A DNA stretch of 64,000 bases from Engelhardtia mirabilis (GCA_007751255.1 CP036296.1:248001-312000), one strand, 5' to 3'; positions 53,777 through 63,124 are shown, counted from the stretch's first letter. A program made the numbers and translations. Notes: generated by a model not told the origin, from the letters alone.

Positions 53777-54721
53777 TTGCGAACTGACAGCGAAACCGAC
53801 CCCTCGCTCGACTACGTCCAGCGCGTCAACCGGGCCATCGACCACGTCCTGGCCCACCTGGACCAGCCCCTCTCTCTCGAGGTCGTGGCGCGGGCGGCGA
53901 GCTTCTCGCCCTTCCACTTCCACCGCGTCTTCAAGTCCCTCACCGGCGAGACCCTGAACGCCTTCATCAAGCGCGTGCGCCTCGAGCGCGCCGTCTCGAT
54001 GCTCGGTCGGACCCAAGGCCGCTCGCTGACCGAGATCGCCCTGGCCTGCGGCTTCGGCTCCTCCTCCGACTTCTCGCGCAGCTTCAAGCAGCGCTTCGGC
54101 GTCCCGCCCAGCGCCTTCGACGTGCAGGCCTACCGCCGCGATCGGCGCGAGCGTTGGCAGTCGACGGTCGCCGATCCCGAGTACCGCCATCTGCTCCAAC
54201 GCCTGCCACCCGGCGAGAACCCCGACGGCTTCGAGGTCGAGCTGTTGCGGCTACCCCCGCGCCGGGTGGCCTACATCCGCGTGCCCGATCCCTTCAGCAG
54301 CCTGGGCGCGGTGACCGGCGCCGCCGAGCGGCTGGTGGAGTGGGCCGAGGCGCGCGGCGTCGCGGGCGGCACCTGGTACGGCTACATGTGGGACGACCCG
54401 GAGGTCGTGGCCCACGAGGACTGCCGTTACGACGTGGCGGTCGAGGTCGACGAGGTGCGTCCCGAGGGCGAGGTGGGCCGCTTCGACTTCCCGGCCATGA
54501 CCGTGGCGAAGCTCGAGATCAAAGGCGCCATCGACCTGGAGCAGCGCGCCCTCGATTGGATCTACGCCACCTGGCTGCCGCGCTCGGGAATGGTGCCGAC
54601 CGATCAGCCGTGCTTCGAGGTCTGGCACGGGCGCCCCTTCGCCCACGGCTACGAGCACTTCGAGCTGGACCTGCACCTGCCGATCCGCAGCCTCCTCGCC
54701 GTCGGCACCGATCGCGGGTAG
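53777..54721 (+). CDS. AraC-family regulator with a C-terminal GyrI-like ligand domain
   Basis: 314 residues from TTG 53777. The N-terminal AraC DNA-binding domain (~15-110) has two helix-turn-helix motifs: SLEVVARAASFSPFHFHRVFKSLTG and SLTEIALACGFGSSSDFSRSFKQRFG. The C-terminal half (~150-310) is a GyrI-like small-molecule-binding domain (RVAYIRVPDPFSS … GTWYGYMWDD … FEVWHGRPF). Effectors are unknown. Divergent from the VOC gene, which it may control. Confidence 0.88.
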   Translation: MRTDSETDPSLDYVQRVNRAIDHVLAHLDQPLSLEVVARAASFSPFHFHRVFKSLTGETLNAFIKRVRLERAVSMLGRTQGRSLTEIALACGFGSSSDFSRSFKQRFGVPPSAFDVQAYRRDRRERWQSTVADPEYRHLLQRLPPGENPDGFEVELLRLPPRRVAYIRVPDPFSSLGAVTGAAERLVEWAEARGVAGGTWYGYMWDDPEVVAHEDCRYDVAVEVDEVRPEGEVGRFDFPAMTVAKLEIKGAIDLEQRALDWIYATWLPRSGMVPTDQPCFEVWHGRPFAHGYEHFELDLHLPIRSLLAVGTDRG

Positions 54722-55232
54722 AGGCCGCTGCCGTCGAGGGACGCGGCGCCGCCCGGAATCGGTCCGCCGCCAACCGGTCCAAGCCCGCGGAGCCGGAGGG
54801 GACCGGTTGCCCGCGTCGTGCTGGTACTGCACGACGTCCGCAGGGTCGGGGTCGTTCCGGGTGGGTGTCGGCGAGCGACGAGCTTCTTCCACGTGCCAGA
54901 CGATTCGGCTGGCTCCGAGCGGGTCACAGAGCACGAGCCGGGGCGTGCGAGTGCAGCGACCCGTGCTCGATCGATCTGGTCAGAGGATCTCGGCAGGCCA
55001 TCGCGAGTTGATCGTGGAAGCCGAACGCCTCCGCCTTGCCGAGCAACGGGAGTGCTGCTGACCGACCGCTGACTCGCTCCAGCGGAAATCGGAGAAGGAC
55101 CGGTGGAACCCGCGACGACGCACGCCGTTTCCAGGCAGAGCGGGGGATTGGCCTTCGCTTCGCGTCGCCTCCGAATCCTCGGAGCCGACCTGTACTTCCA
55201 TCGGGAAACTCCCGTCCTCACGAAAGGCCAGT
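54722..55232. other. Intergenic region (~510 bp) without a supported gene
   Basis: No reading frame has credible codon use or a recognised motif. The last part carries the promoter region of the Cys-rich gene at 55233. I see no terminator or repeat. Confidence 0.4.
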
Positions 55233-55730
55233 ATGAAATCGTCGATCATCAAGCTTGGCGCTCTTGCGCTCATCTCGCTCGCCGCCACCTCGGCCACCGC
55301 CGAAACCGACAGCGACTGGGCCGGCCCGGCATGCGGCAAGCTCGTACCGGTTGACGGCGACACGGAGCTGCTCTCGGCTCAGTCCTGCCAGTGCTCGGGC
55401 GCAGTCAGCCTCACCGTCGTCGCTGGATCGCTGACGATTCAACCGACCGGACTCGTGTGCTACACGCACAAGATCTCGCCCGACTACCAGACCTTCCAAT
55501 CGGGCGGCGACACGCTCCTCGACCGCGACAAGTGGGTGAGCGAGCAACTGGTCAGCCAGAACTGCAACACCAGCGACTGCAGCTGGTTCTTCGGTTGGTG
55601 GGGAACGCCCACCTGTGACCAGACGGTCCAGGACCTCAACGGCGGCGGATACGTCTATGTCGCGGTGGGCAACTGCAAGGACGGCGTGCCTATCGGGACC
55701 GACAGCGACGGCGACGGCGGCGAAGGGTGA
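55233..55730 (+). CDS. Small exported cysteine-rich protein
   Basis: 165 residues with a signal peptide of ~22 residues (ending ATSATA). The mature part has eight Cys residues, mostly in pairs or at similar spacing (ACGK, SCQC, VCY, NCN, DCS, TCD, NCK), suggesting disulfide bonds in the periplasm or outside. The C-terminal end is Gly/Asp-rich (GTDSDGDGGEG). No family recognised. A strong terminator hairpin follows. The next exported protein starts 130 bp downstream. Confidence 0.75.
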   Translation: MKSSIIKLGALALISLAATSATAETDSDWAGPACGKLVPVDGDTELLSAQSCQCSGAVSLTVVAGSLTIQPTGLVCYTHKISPDYQTFQSGGDTLLDRDKWVSEQLVSQNCNTSDCSWFFGWWGTPTCDQTVQDLNGGGYVYVAVGNCKDGVPIGTDSDGDGGEG

Positions 55731-55751
55731 CCCGCCCGAGTGCGGATACTC

Positions 55752-55799
55752 GCCGGCCCCACCCTCGAGCGCGCCAACGGGCCCGAGGGTGGGGCCGGC
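55752..55799 (+). terminator. Strong stem-loop terminator
   Basis: Perfect 16-bp stem GCCGGCCCCACCCTCG / CGAGGGTGGGGCCGGC with a 16-base loop, 21 bases after the Cys-rich gene's stop. Confidence 0.75.
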
Positions 55800-55860
55800 T
55801 TCCAGGGACGCTCGGGAACGAGACCGATCTCGCTCAGACATTCGACTCCGAGACATCGAC

Positions 55861-57840
55861 ATGAAGACCGCCATCGCATCGATCATCACCGCCCTCCTCG
55901 CCTCGAGCCCTGTTCCCGCCTCCGCCTCGTGTGCCCCTCAAGACGTCACTCGCGAGCTGGTCACGGCCCACTCGGAGTACCTGTCGCCGCGAGTCCACGC
56001 CGCCTTGGTCAAGGTGCTCGCGGCCGAGGAAGAGCTCGCGCAGTTGACCTATCCCTACGACGAGGACGGCCGTCCGATCACGTATGCCGAGCAGGAGCGG
56101 CGGCTCCAGGACCCGGATTCGCCCCTGAAGCAGTACTTGGACCACCACCGTTCGCGGTTCGACTCGGGCAGCATCGAGATGGACCTCCGCAGCCTGCACG
56201 AGTGCATCCTGTTCGACGCCGCCTTCAGGGTGGCCTCGGAGCTCGTGTGGGAGCACCCCGACCTTGATCCGGCGGAGCTGCTGCGCGGATTCGACTCGGC
56301 GGTCGTCGAGGGGTCGCCGGTCTCGACCTCCGAGCTGGCGCTCGAATGCTTCGAGCGCTTCCGGGCGACGCTGAAGATCGGCCCCCTCAACAACGGCACG
56401 GCGCTGGCGAGACTGACCTGGGGAGTGCTGCAGCAGAAGGACTGGTGGCGCCAGAGCGGCCACGACCGTGGGCAATTGATCGAGGACTTGCTCGGCGTCG
56501 GGCTCACCTCTCAGAATCTGGCCTGGACCGTCGACCTGGCGCTCATGAACCCGATGCGCCCCTCGCCGGATCCAGCCCAGGACGGGCGCGGTGTCTGCGG
56601 GCCCAAGCTGCCGATCTCGCTGGACGTGGGCTACGAACACCGACACGAGGAGGTCCTGGAGGGCGGCCTCGAGCTGGTGACCTATCTGTCGGCGCTCGAC
56701 GACCCGACTCACGCCCTCGATCTCGAGCCGTACAAGGTCACCTCCGAGGACGGCGGGAAGACGATCATGGTCCCCAACGACCTGGGTCACCTGCGTCGAT
56801 GGGTGCCGCTGAAGCTCGAGCAGGTGCGCGACGAGCTCTACGACGGGGGCTATCGCGAGGAGCTCTACTTGGCCATGCGCCGCAGCTCGAGCCTCGAGCA
56901 GCGCTACCTCTTCTGGCAGACGCTCGCCGAGCGGTCGAGCTTCGCGGCCTTCCGGGTGCAGATGCTCGAAGAGCTCGGGGCGATCGTGGCCGGGACTGCA
57001 GACTTCCCGGAACCGCCGCGAGTGGAAGAGCTCCTGCTCCAGGCCCAGGTGCGCGCCCTCTCCCCGGACGAGGCCCGAGAGCTGCGAGCATTGCAGTTCG
57101 AGGCGCGGCGCAACGAGGATCGCTTCATTCAGACCTTGACCGAGCTGATGGTCGATCTCGGAGTCTTCGGGCAGATCGACGCCGTCGTGGCGACCCTGCG
57201 TGACGACCTGGCCGGCGTGCTCGAGCCCCTCGCGGCGGACGGCAACTCCGGAGGGGACCGCTACGAGTCCCTCCTCAACGACGGCTGGTTCCGCTTGGCC
57301 TTCTCCAAGACTCACGAGCTCAATCGAATCCTTGGACAGGCGCTCGAGGGCTCCGAGGCCGGAGTTGCCGAGCTCCCCGACGTGGCCCGCGGCAACCTGA
57401 TCTGGGCCGCGACGTGCGACGGCAGCCCCGAGGCGCGCGTGAACCTCGAGCGGGTCGTGTTCGAAGGCAGCGCAACCGACCTTTCGTCCGCCGTGCTGAA
57501 CCCCGCCTGGGCGGAGGATGCGATCTACTCGATCGCCATGGGCTCACTGATCGACAAGGCCTGGTCGAGCGATACCGCCAGGTCGGACCGCCTCAAGGCC
57601 GAGGCCGCGTTCAGTACCAGCCTCGCGAAGCGCCCGGTCAACGAGGTCTCGAAGCAGATCCTGCTCGACACCCTGCACGACGAGGACTGGTCGTCGCGCA
57701 AGAAGGACTCCTACTGGGGTCGCGCTTGGCAGAACCCGGCCGGCTACGTCGAGCGCCTCGACCTCGTGCGTCGGCTCTTGACCGGAGGGGAGATCGACCT
57801 GCTGACTGCCCAGGGCGTCTTGCCCGAAGGCCTCTTCTGA
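55861..57840 (+). CDS. Exported protein of unknown function (659 aa)
   Basis: 659 residues from ATG 55861, following a signal peptide (MKTAIASIITALLASSPVPASAS). The mature part is helical with many Leu/Glu/Arg patterns and no signature I know. No transmembrane segments. The terminator before it indicates its own promoter, and a second strong terminator follows. Function unknown. Its neighbours, the Cys-rich protein and the beta-barrel fragment, suggest a role in the envelope. Confidence 0.7.
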   Translation: MKTAIASIITALLASSPVPASASCAPQDVTRELVTAHSEYLSPRVHAALVKVLAAEEELAQLTYPYDEDGRPITYAEQERRLQDPDSPLKQYLDHHRSRFDSGSIEMDLRSLHECILFDAAFRVASELVWEHPDLDPAELLRGFDSAVVEGSPVSTSELALECFERFRATLKIGPLNNGTALARLTWGVLQQKDWWRQSGHDRGQLIEDLLGVGLTSQNLAWTVDLALMNPMRPSPDPAQDGRGVCGPKLPISLDVGYEHRHEEVLEGGLELVTYLSALDDPTHALDLEPYKVTSEDGGKTIMVPNDLGHLRRWVPLKLEQVRDELYDGGYREELYLAMRRSSSLEQRYLFWQTLAERSSFAAFRVQMLEELGAIVAGTADFPEPPRVEELLLQAQVRALSPDEARELRALQFEARRNEDRFIQTLTELMVDLGVFGQIDAVVATLRDDLAGVLEPLAADGNSGGDRYESLLNDGWFRLAFSKTHELNRILGQALEGSEAGVAELPDVARGNLIWAATCDGSPEARVNLERVVFEGSATDLSSAVLNPAWAEDAIYSIAMGSLIDKAWSSDTARSDRLKAEAAFSTSLAKRPVNEVSKQILLDTLHDEDWSSRKKDSYWGRAWQNPAGYVERLDLVRRLLTGGEIDLLTAQGVLPEGLF

Positions 57841-57876
57841 GAGGGGCGTGCGCCCGCAGATCGGCACGCTGCGAGA

Positions 57877-57921
57877 GGTGCCGCGCGCCGGTCGGAGAGT
57901 CTCCGGCCGGCGCGCGGCACC
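57877..57921 (+). terminator. Stem-loop terminator
   Basis: Perfect 15-bp stem GGTGCCGCGCGCCGG / CCGGCGCGCGGCACC with a 15-base loop, 36 bases past the stop of the 659-aa gene. Confidence 0.7.
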
Positions 57922-58054
57922 GCCTTACCGACGCGACCTCGGCCCCGCCAGCGCGTGGGCCGGACGGCCGCATCACCGCGGACGCGCGCCGGCGATCCTG
58001 TTCGAGACCGCGGACGAGGAGCTCCCGTCCCGACTCCGCTTCCGATCGACCGGC

Positions 58055-58097
58055 GGCCCCCACGGCCCCCCCGGCCCCCCCGGCCCCCCCGGCCCCC
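58055..58097. repeat. 9-bp tandem repeat (GGCCCCCCC units)
   Basis: About five 9-bp units, three of them perfect, ending directly before the stop codon of the minus-strand gene at 58098. A homopolymer-rich repeat of this kind is prone to slippage. Confidence 0.75.
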
Positions 58098-58571
58098 TCA
58101 GTCGCCTCCCGAGCCGAACGACAGGCCCAAGGTCAGGCCGGCGTAGTAGTCACCGTCCTGCTCGGCGAGCACCAGGCCCGTGCGCCAGCCGCCGTCCCAG
58201 GCGTAGTCGACCAGGTGGTGCAGGTTCTCGCCGTCCCACAGGTGCGTGCTCGTGACGCGCTCGGCCCAGCGGATGCCCAGTCCGCCGATCAGCTCCCATT
58301 CGTCCTCGAACTCGCCGAAGGCCGTGCCCACGTAGGGCGCGATCGGCAGGCCGGTCCAGTGGTCGAGGCTCTTCGAGAGGGTCGCGTAGTAGGCCCGGCC
58401 ATCGGGCGTGCCGATACGGTCCGAGCTGGTGCCGACGATCATCGCCGGGCGGCGCTCGGTCTCGTCGAAGACCCGGTAGTTGACCAGCGGCCCCACGTCC
58501 CAGCCGTCGGGGTCGAGGCTGCCGTCCTCGTAGGGGTTGAGCTCGATTCCCACGCGCAGTCGCTCGGTCAC
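58098..58571 (-). CDS. Outer-membrane beta-barrel-like protein fragment (start uncertain)
   Basis: 157 residues from GTG 58571. Repeated amphipathic strands (VGIELNPYEDG, PLVNYRVFDE, YATLSKSLD, YVGTAFGEFEDEWELIGGLGIRW, GLVLAEQDGDYYAGLTLGLSFG) and a final strand ending in an aromatic-rich pattern fit a small outer-membrane barrel. The frame continues upstream to about 58697 with more strand-like sequence (RPWSIGLRLLEG) but no start codon before a TGA, so the N terminus may be lost or the gene broken. No signal peptide is attached to this frame. Confidence 0.5.
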   Translation of the reverse strand: MTERLRVGIELNPYEDGSLDPDGWDVGPLVNYRVFDETERRPAMIVGTSSDRIGTPDGRAYYATLSKSLDHWTGLPIAPYVGTAFGEFEDEWELIGGLGIRWAERVTSTHLWDGENLHHLVDYAWDGGWRTGLVLAEQDGDYYAGLTLGLSFGSGGD

Positions 58572-58706
58572 CGCGTAGGTCGCGGTCAGCCGCGTGCGCG
58601 CTCGGTCGACGGGGATGCCCTCGAGCAGGCGCAGGCCGATGCTCCAGGGGCGCGATACTGTTCCGCCGGTCCCACGGACCGGCTGACCCTCACCGGGTCA
58701 CAAGGG

Positions 58707-58850
58707 TCAGCTCGGGACGAGCGACGGGAACAGGTCGCTCGGCAGGGGCTCGCCCTCGATCTGCGCGGCGGGCGCGTCGTGAGGCTCCGCCCCGTCCTGG
58801 AAGGGGGCGGTGAGGAGCAGGCCGGAGAGGAAGCAGAGACCGGAGAGCAT
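58707..58850 (-). CDS. Possible short exported peptide upstream of the barrel fragment
   Basis: 47 residues starting MLSGLCFLSGLLLTAPFQDG, signal peptide-like, ending at TGA 58707-58709. Just after it lies a hairpin (GCTGACCC / GGGTCAGC). It may be a small exported protein, or the detached start of the barrel gene, broken by the stop. I cannot decide. Confidence 0.3.
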   Translation of the reverse strand: MLSGLCFLSGLLLTAPFQDGAEPHDAPAAQIEGEPLPSDLFPSLVPS

Positions 58851-58979
58851 GGGGGCAGCATCGACCCTCGGGCCGGCCAACTCAACCGTTGATCGCGTTC
58901 GCGGCCACGACCGCGCCGAACGACAGCGAGCGGTCGGGGCCAGGGCTCGACCGCTCGCCGCGAAGTCGGACAGCGCGCC

Positions 58980-60686
58980 CTACTGGATCGTCAGGGTCGC
59001 CGCCGGCGTCATCGCCAGCCAGCCGGGGGCGCCGGCGTCGGGCAGGAAGGCCTGGCAGTGCAGGGTCGCTCCCACGAGGCCGGAGAGGTCGCCGCCCACG
59101 GGCAGGGTCGCCGAGCCGACTCCGGGCACGCCAGCCGTCCCACCCAGCACCATGGGCGGCAAGAGCACCATCGTGGCCGGGTTCAGGTAGATCGTTCCGC
59201 CGAGCATCGGCACCTCGGCCGGGACCAGGCTCAGGCCCAGGTAGGCCAGACCGCCCCCGATGCCGGCGCCCACGGTCAGCTCCGGCCCCCAGGCCAGGCA
59301 CAGGCCGTCCTCGGCCTTCAAGGTCGGCACGATCCCGAAGGTGCCCGCCGTGCCCTGACCGTAGCTGTCGCCCAGGACGCGGCAGTCCTCTTGGCAGAGC
59401 ATGTAGTCGAAGAAGGGCGCGGTGACCGGCGTGGTGTGCAGGTTCGCGCTGCCGTGGGGATAGGGCTGGTAGGTGAAGTCCTGATCGGTCTTCTGCACGA
59501 TCAGCGCAGTGGTGTAGGCGTTCACGTAGGCCTGGGGCACGCAGTCGCCGACGTCACCCTGGCTGTTGCCGCGCAGGGTCCGCAGGCCGTTGTTGTTGCG
59601 CGACGTGGCCAGGAAGAAGCCGCCCTCGGGGGTCGCCTCGACGCTGGGGGACTTCTCGAAGCCACCGATCGAGTAGCGGCGCACCCACTCGACGTTGCCA
59701 CTGGCGTCGAGGGCCATCACGCCGGCCGCCGGGTACGGACTGGGAAGGGAGCTGTGGAGCTGCAGGCCGATCAGCGGCCGTCCGTCCGCGCGCAGGTCGA
59801 GGCTGGAGACCGCCACCGCCTGATCGACGGTGTCGGCGATCTCGTAGCGATGGGACCACTCGATTCCGCCGGAGCCGTCGAGGCGCATCGTGAAGACCTT
59901 GGGCACTCCGTTCTGGATCCACCAGCCGCAGATCAGCAGACCGTCGTCCGCCGTGGCCTCGATCTGCATCGACGCGGCGCCGCTTCCGTTGGCGGTGTAG
60001 CGCGCGCTCCAGATCGTGTGGCCCCACTCCGTCGTGCGCACGACGACGGTGCCGGCGCTCGAGGTGTAGAGCATGAAGAGGTCGCCGTTGGCGGCCGTCG
60101 CGATGTCTCCGACGAAGTTGTTGCCGACCTCCACGCCGTAGTCGCGGAACCAGTGCAGGGTGCCCGTCGAGCCAACGGCCATGACCACCACATCGTAGGA
60201 GGGACCGTTGGTGTAATCGCCCATGGCGATGTACTGACCCAGGTGGTTGCGGGTCAACTCCGTGAGCTTGCCGCTGCCCACGAGCGAGCGTTCCCAGGTC
60301 GGGAGGCCGGTCGCGACGTTGATCGCGGCCATGTAGGGCTGGCCCTCGACCGATCCGCACACGACCAGGGTCTGCTCGTCGACGAACATTGAGTCGTAGA
60401 ACGTCGCCTGGCCGCCATCGAACGACGACAGGGCGACGTGGTGGGACACCTGACCGTCCGCCTCGTAGGTCGTCAGCCCGCAGTAGCGATCGCCCGCATC
60501 GGTGCGGTAGGGGTAGATCGAGGCGAAGCGGCCTCCCTCCGAGACTGCGGCGCAGGCATTGCCGTCCATCGTGGAGATCTGAACGCCAATGTCGACGGTC
60601 CAGATCTGCGCCTGGGCGGAGGGAGCGAGTGTTGCGTGGGCGACTGCGGCGGCGCCGGCGAGCAGCAGTGAGCGGAGGACTTGCAC
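58980..60686 (-). CDS. Secreted beta-propeller-like protein with the shared C-terminal domain
   Basis: 568 residues from GTG 60686, chosen because it opens a signal peptide (VQVLRSLLLAGAAAVAHATLAPSAQAQ) and follows AGGAACC. The mature part has repeated short strands with recurring Trp, Gly and Asp (for example WFRDYGVEVGNNFVGDIATA, DGLLICGWWIQNG, GFFLATSRNNNG), like a PQQ- or delta-60-type propeller. The last ~110 residues (after LKAEDGLCLAWGP) match the C-terminal domain of the ELWxTDGT proteins and end PAATLTIQ. Likely on the cell surface; function unknown. Follows the hydrolase gene on the same strand. Confidence 0.75.
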   Translation of the reverse strand: MQVLRSLLLAGAAAVAHATLAPSAQAQIWTVDIGVQISTMDGNACAAVSEGGRFASIYPYRTDAGDRYCGLTTYEADGQVSHHVALSSFDGGQATFYDSMFVDEQTLVVCGSVEGQPYMAAINVATGLPTWERSLVGSGKLTELTRNHLGQYIAMGDYTNGPSYDVVVMAVGSTGTLHWFRDYGVEVGNNFVGDIATAANGDLFMLYTSSAGTVVVRTTEWGHTIWSARYTANGSGAASMQIEATADDGLLICGWWIQNGVPKVFTMRLDGSGGIEWSHRYEIADTVDQAVAVSSLDLRADGRPLIGLQLHSSLPSPYPAAGVMALDASGNVEWVRRYSIGGFEKSPSVEATPEGGFFLATSRNNNGLRTLRGNSQGDVGDCVPQAYVNAYTTALIVQKTDQDFTYQPYPHGSANLHTTPVTAPFFDYMLCQEDCRVLGDSYGQGTAGTFGIVPTLKAEDGLCLAWGPELTVGAGIGGGLAYLGLSLVPAEVPMLGGTIYLNPATMVLLPPMVLGGTAGVPGVGSATLPVGGDLSGLVGATLHCQAFLPDAGAPGWLAMTPAATLTIQ

Positions 60687-60774
60687 GGTTGGTTCCTGGA
60701 TGAGCGAGCGGTGTCGGAACGGGAAGGCCGGTCGTCCGGCACCCACCCGTGGCGCGAAGGGCGTCCGCCAACTG

Positions 60775-60810
60775 CCAGGGGCCGGGGGGATTCCTCCCTC
60801 CGGCCCCTGG
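60775..60810 (-). terminator. Stem-loop terminator after the hydrolase gene
   Basis: Perfect 11-bp stem CCAGGGGCCGG / CCGGCCCCTGG with a loop of about 14 bases, in the 146-bp gap between the hydrolase stop (60833) and the start of the next gene. Confidence 0.6.
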
Positions 60811-60832
60811 TCCGTCGCCCACGAGGTCCGCG

Positions 60833-63124
60833 TCAGTCCACGCTGCAAAGGCGCCGCTCGGTCGCGGCCGAGACGCGCAGGCTGCCCGCGCCGTCCACGG
60901 CCAAGCCCTGCAGGGACACCACGAGGTTCACCAGCGCGGGATCGTCGGCGATCGGCGCCCGGAACCGGGCGGAGCCATCGGCGCCCGTGGCCCCCGAGAA
61001 CAGCAGTTGCGCCGAGGCCACGTCGAGCAGGATCGGCTGGCCCAGGACGGGCAAGAAGCCCGCGCTCGCGGCCAGGTAGACCGCGCAGGGGCTCGAGGCG
61101 GGCCCGCCCAGGTCCACCAGCAGCTCGGTCCCCAGGCGGGTCGCGCCGACCACCAGCTCGAGGGGCTCACCCGCGATCGACGGCGCGTCCGCGTCGGCGA
61201 TCGTCGCGCGGCGAGTGCGCGTCTCGGTGGACGTGTGCCCAGGCGTCGCGGCCAGGGTCAGGTCCAGGAACTCGGCGCCCTCGGGCAGTCCGTCGGCCAC
61301 GGCGCCCAGGGTCACGCGGGTGAAGGACTGGCCCTGTGCGAAGCTCGCACTGGCGGGCACGCCGGAGAGATCCAGCAGCGGCGAGGCGCTGCCGCTGGTC
61401 AACAGGCCGACGTTCAGGGGCGAGCTCGCGCTGCCGGTGCGCGTCAGCACGAAGACGAGATCCTGCCCCGCCTCTACGCCGAGGGACGACTCCGAGATCA
61501 GCCCGAGCAGCGGCTGCCCGGCAACACGGTCGTCGTCGTCGATGCGGCCACTGGCCACGTGCACCGGATCGAGGGCGTAGGCATTCCCGGCCAAGAGCTC
61601 CACGACCCAAACCTCGGTCGGCTCGGCCAGGTCGTCGTCGAGGGCCGCCAGGGGCAGGTCGATCGAGGCTTGGCCGGGGGCGAGCAGCGCTTCGCCCGAG
61701 ACGCGATCGTGGTCGACACCGGGCACCGCCGAACCGCGCACGCGGTAGCGCACGGTCAAGGGCGCCGCGAGCCCACCGCTGCGCGTGATCCGCGCCAGGG
61801 CTCCGTCGACCGAGCCCTCGGTCGCCACGCCGTCGACCGTGCTCACCGTCACCGTCGGGAGCAGCGGCCCGCCGTCGTCGTCGGCGATGACGAGCTCGAT
61901 CGCCGTCGCCGCATGGTCGATCAGGTAGTCGGCGGAGGGCGCGATGGTCACGGTCAGGGACTCGTCGCCCTCGACCAGCCCGTCCTGAATGGGGAAGACC
62001 GGCACCGAGCGCGACGCCGAACCGGCGGGGATCACCACGCGCTGGGGCAGGGGCAGGTAGTCGCGCGCGGGCTCGGCGCTGCCGGCGGCGAAGAGCAGCA
62101 CGGCCAGGTCCGCGGTGGTCGGCCCGGCCCGCTCGATCCGCAGGGCGCCGGGGCCCGCACCCTCGCCGGGCGATGAGAGCAGCTCGATGCCGACCGTCGT
62201 GTCCCGCGGAGCCAGGTGCACATCGAACCAGGCCGCCGCGTGCCCGATCCCGAAGCCCGGTCCGCCGTGCCCGCCGTCGGGGATCGCCACGAGCTCCCAA
62301 TCGAGGCCGTGCACCTCGCGCGCCGTACGCCACAGGTGCTCGGACTGGTCGAAGGGCACCGAGTTGTCGGCGGTGCCGTGGATCAGCTTGAAGGGCGGAT
62401 CGTCGCGGGACAGCAACTGCGTCGGGTCGGCTGTCAACGTCAACTCGGGGGCGGCTTGGATCGGCGCGCCGATCAACTTGCTCTCCGGCGAATCGAACAG
62501 GTCGTGGTCGATCATCGACGGCAGCATCGACATCCGCAGGAAGTCGGTGGGGCCGTAGTAGTCGGCCACCGCCTGCACGCGACTCGACTCGCCCAGGTGA
62601 TCGCCGACCGTGCCCTCCACGTCGACGCTGACGCCGCCGACCCCGAGGGTGTCCACGCCCCCGCTGGTGCCGAGAAAGGCCGCCAAGTGCCCGCCGGCCG
62701 AGGACCCCGACGCGCCGAACCGATCGGGGTCGAGGCCGTAGGTCGCCGCATTCGCGCGCAGCCAACGCACCGCCGCCTTGCAGTCGTGCATCTGCGCCGG
62801 CCAGGGCGCAATCCCACTGACGCGGTAGTCGATGCTCGCCACCGCGTAGCCGGCCAGCACCAACGGCGCCGCCGTGCTCGGGAACTTCGAGCCCCCGGCC
62901 CAACCGCCCCCGTGGATCCAGATCACCGTCGGCAGGGGCCCGCTCGGGCTCGGCGGCAGGTAGAGGTCCAACTTCAGATCCAACTGCGCGCCGCCGACGC
63001 CGGGAACGGTGGCGTAGACCAGATCGGAGTGGGTCGGCCCGAGCTGCGTGCGCGCCGTCGTGGGTGAAGACGTGCAGCAGACGAGCGCGAGCGCGGCGAC
63101 GAGGCCGCGAGGGGAAGAGTGCAT
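60833..63124 (-). CDS. Secreted alpha/beta hydrolase (feruloyl-esterase-like) with Calx-beta domains and the shared C-terminal domain
   Basis: 763 residues from ATG 63124, chosen because it opens a signal peptide (MHSSPRGLVAALALVC). Residues ~35-300 form an alpha/beta hydrolase: oxyanion HGGGWAGG, nucleophile GSSAGGH, and the His in GGHGG. This is the pattern of BD-FAE / carboxylesterase enzymes. Then several Calx-beta domains follow (acidic DDDD-rich loops, as in DGLVEGDESLTVTIAPS and DDDLAEPTEVWVVEL). The last ~110 residues (ELVVGATRLGTELLVDLGG … DPALVNLVVSLQGLAVDGAG) form the shared C-terminal domain. It should act outside the cell on esters, perhaps feruloyl or acetyl groups of polysaccharides. 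Confidence 0.83.
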   Translation of the reverse strand: MHSSPRGLVAALALVCCTSSPTTARTQLGPTHSDLVYATVPGVGGAQLDLKLDLYLPPSPSGPLPTVIWIHGGGWAGGSKFPSTAAPLVLAGYAVASIDYRVSGIAPWPAQMHDCKAAVRWLRANAATYGLDPDRFGASGSSAGGHLAAFLGTSGGVDTLGVGGVSVDVEGTVGDHLGESSRVQAVADYYGPTDFLRMSMLPSMIDHDLFDSPESKLIGAPIQAAPELTLTADPTQLLSRDDPPFKLIHGTADNSVPFDQSEHLWRTAREVHGLDWELVAIPDGGHGGPGFGIGHAAAWFDVHLAPRDTTVGIELLSSPGEGAGPGALRIERAGPTTADLAVLLFAAGSAEPARDYLPLPQRVVIPAGSASRSVPVFPIQDGLVEGDESLTVTIAPSADYLIDHAATAIELVIADDDGGPLLPTVTVSTVDGVATEGSVDGALARITRSGGLAAPLTVRYRVRGSAVPGVDHDRVSGEALLAPGQASIDLPLAALDDDLAEPTEVWVVELLAGNAYALDPVHVASGRIDDDDRVAGQPLLGLISESSLGVEAGQDLVFVLTRTGSASSPLNVGLLTSGSASPLLDLSGVPASASFAQGQSFTRVTLGAVADGLPEGAEFLDLTLAATPGHTSTETRTRRATIADADAPSIAGEPLELVVGATRLGTELLVDLGGPASSPCAVYLAASAGFLPVLGQPILLDVASAQLLFSGATGADGSARFRAPIADDPALVNLVVSLQGLAVDGAGSLRVSAATERRLCSVD

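Noticed and set aside
54649-55221. A minus-strand reading frame of 190 residues in the gap after the AraC gene
   Set aside because: It overlaps the AraC gene end, has an unnatural Arg/Ser/Pro-rich composition and no ribosome-binding site.
58055-58097. Short tandem repeats as a CRISPR array
   Set aside because: The units are 9 bp without spacers; this is a simple repeat.
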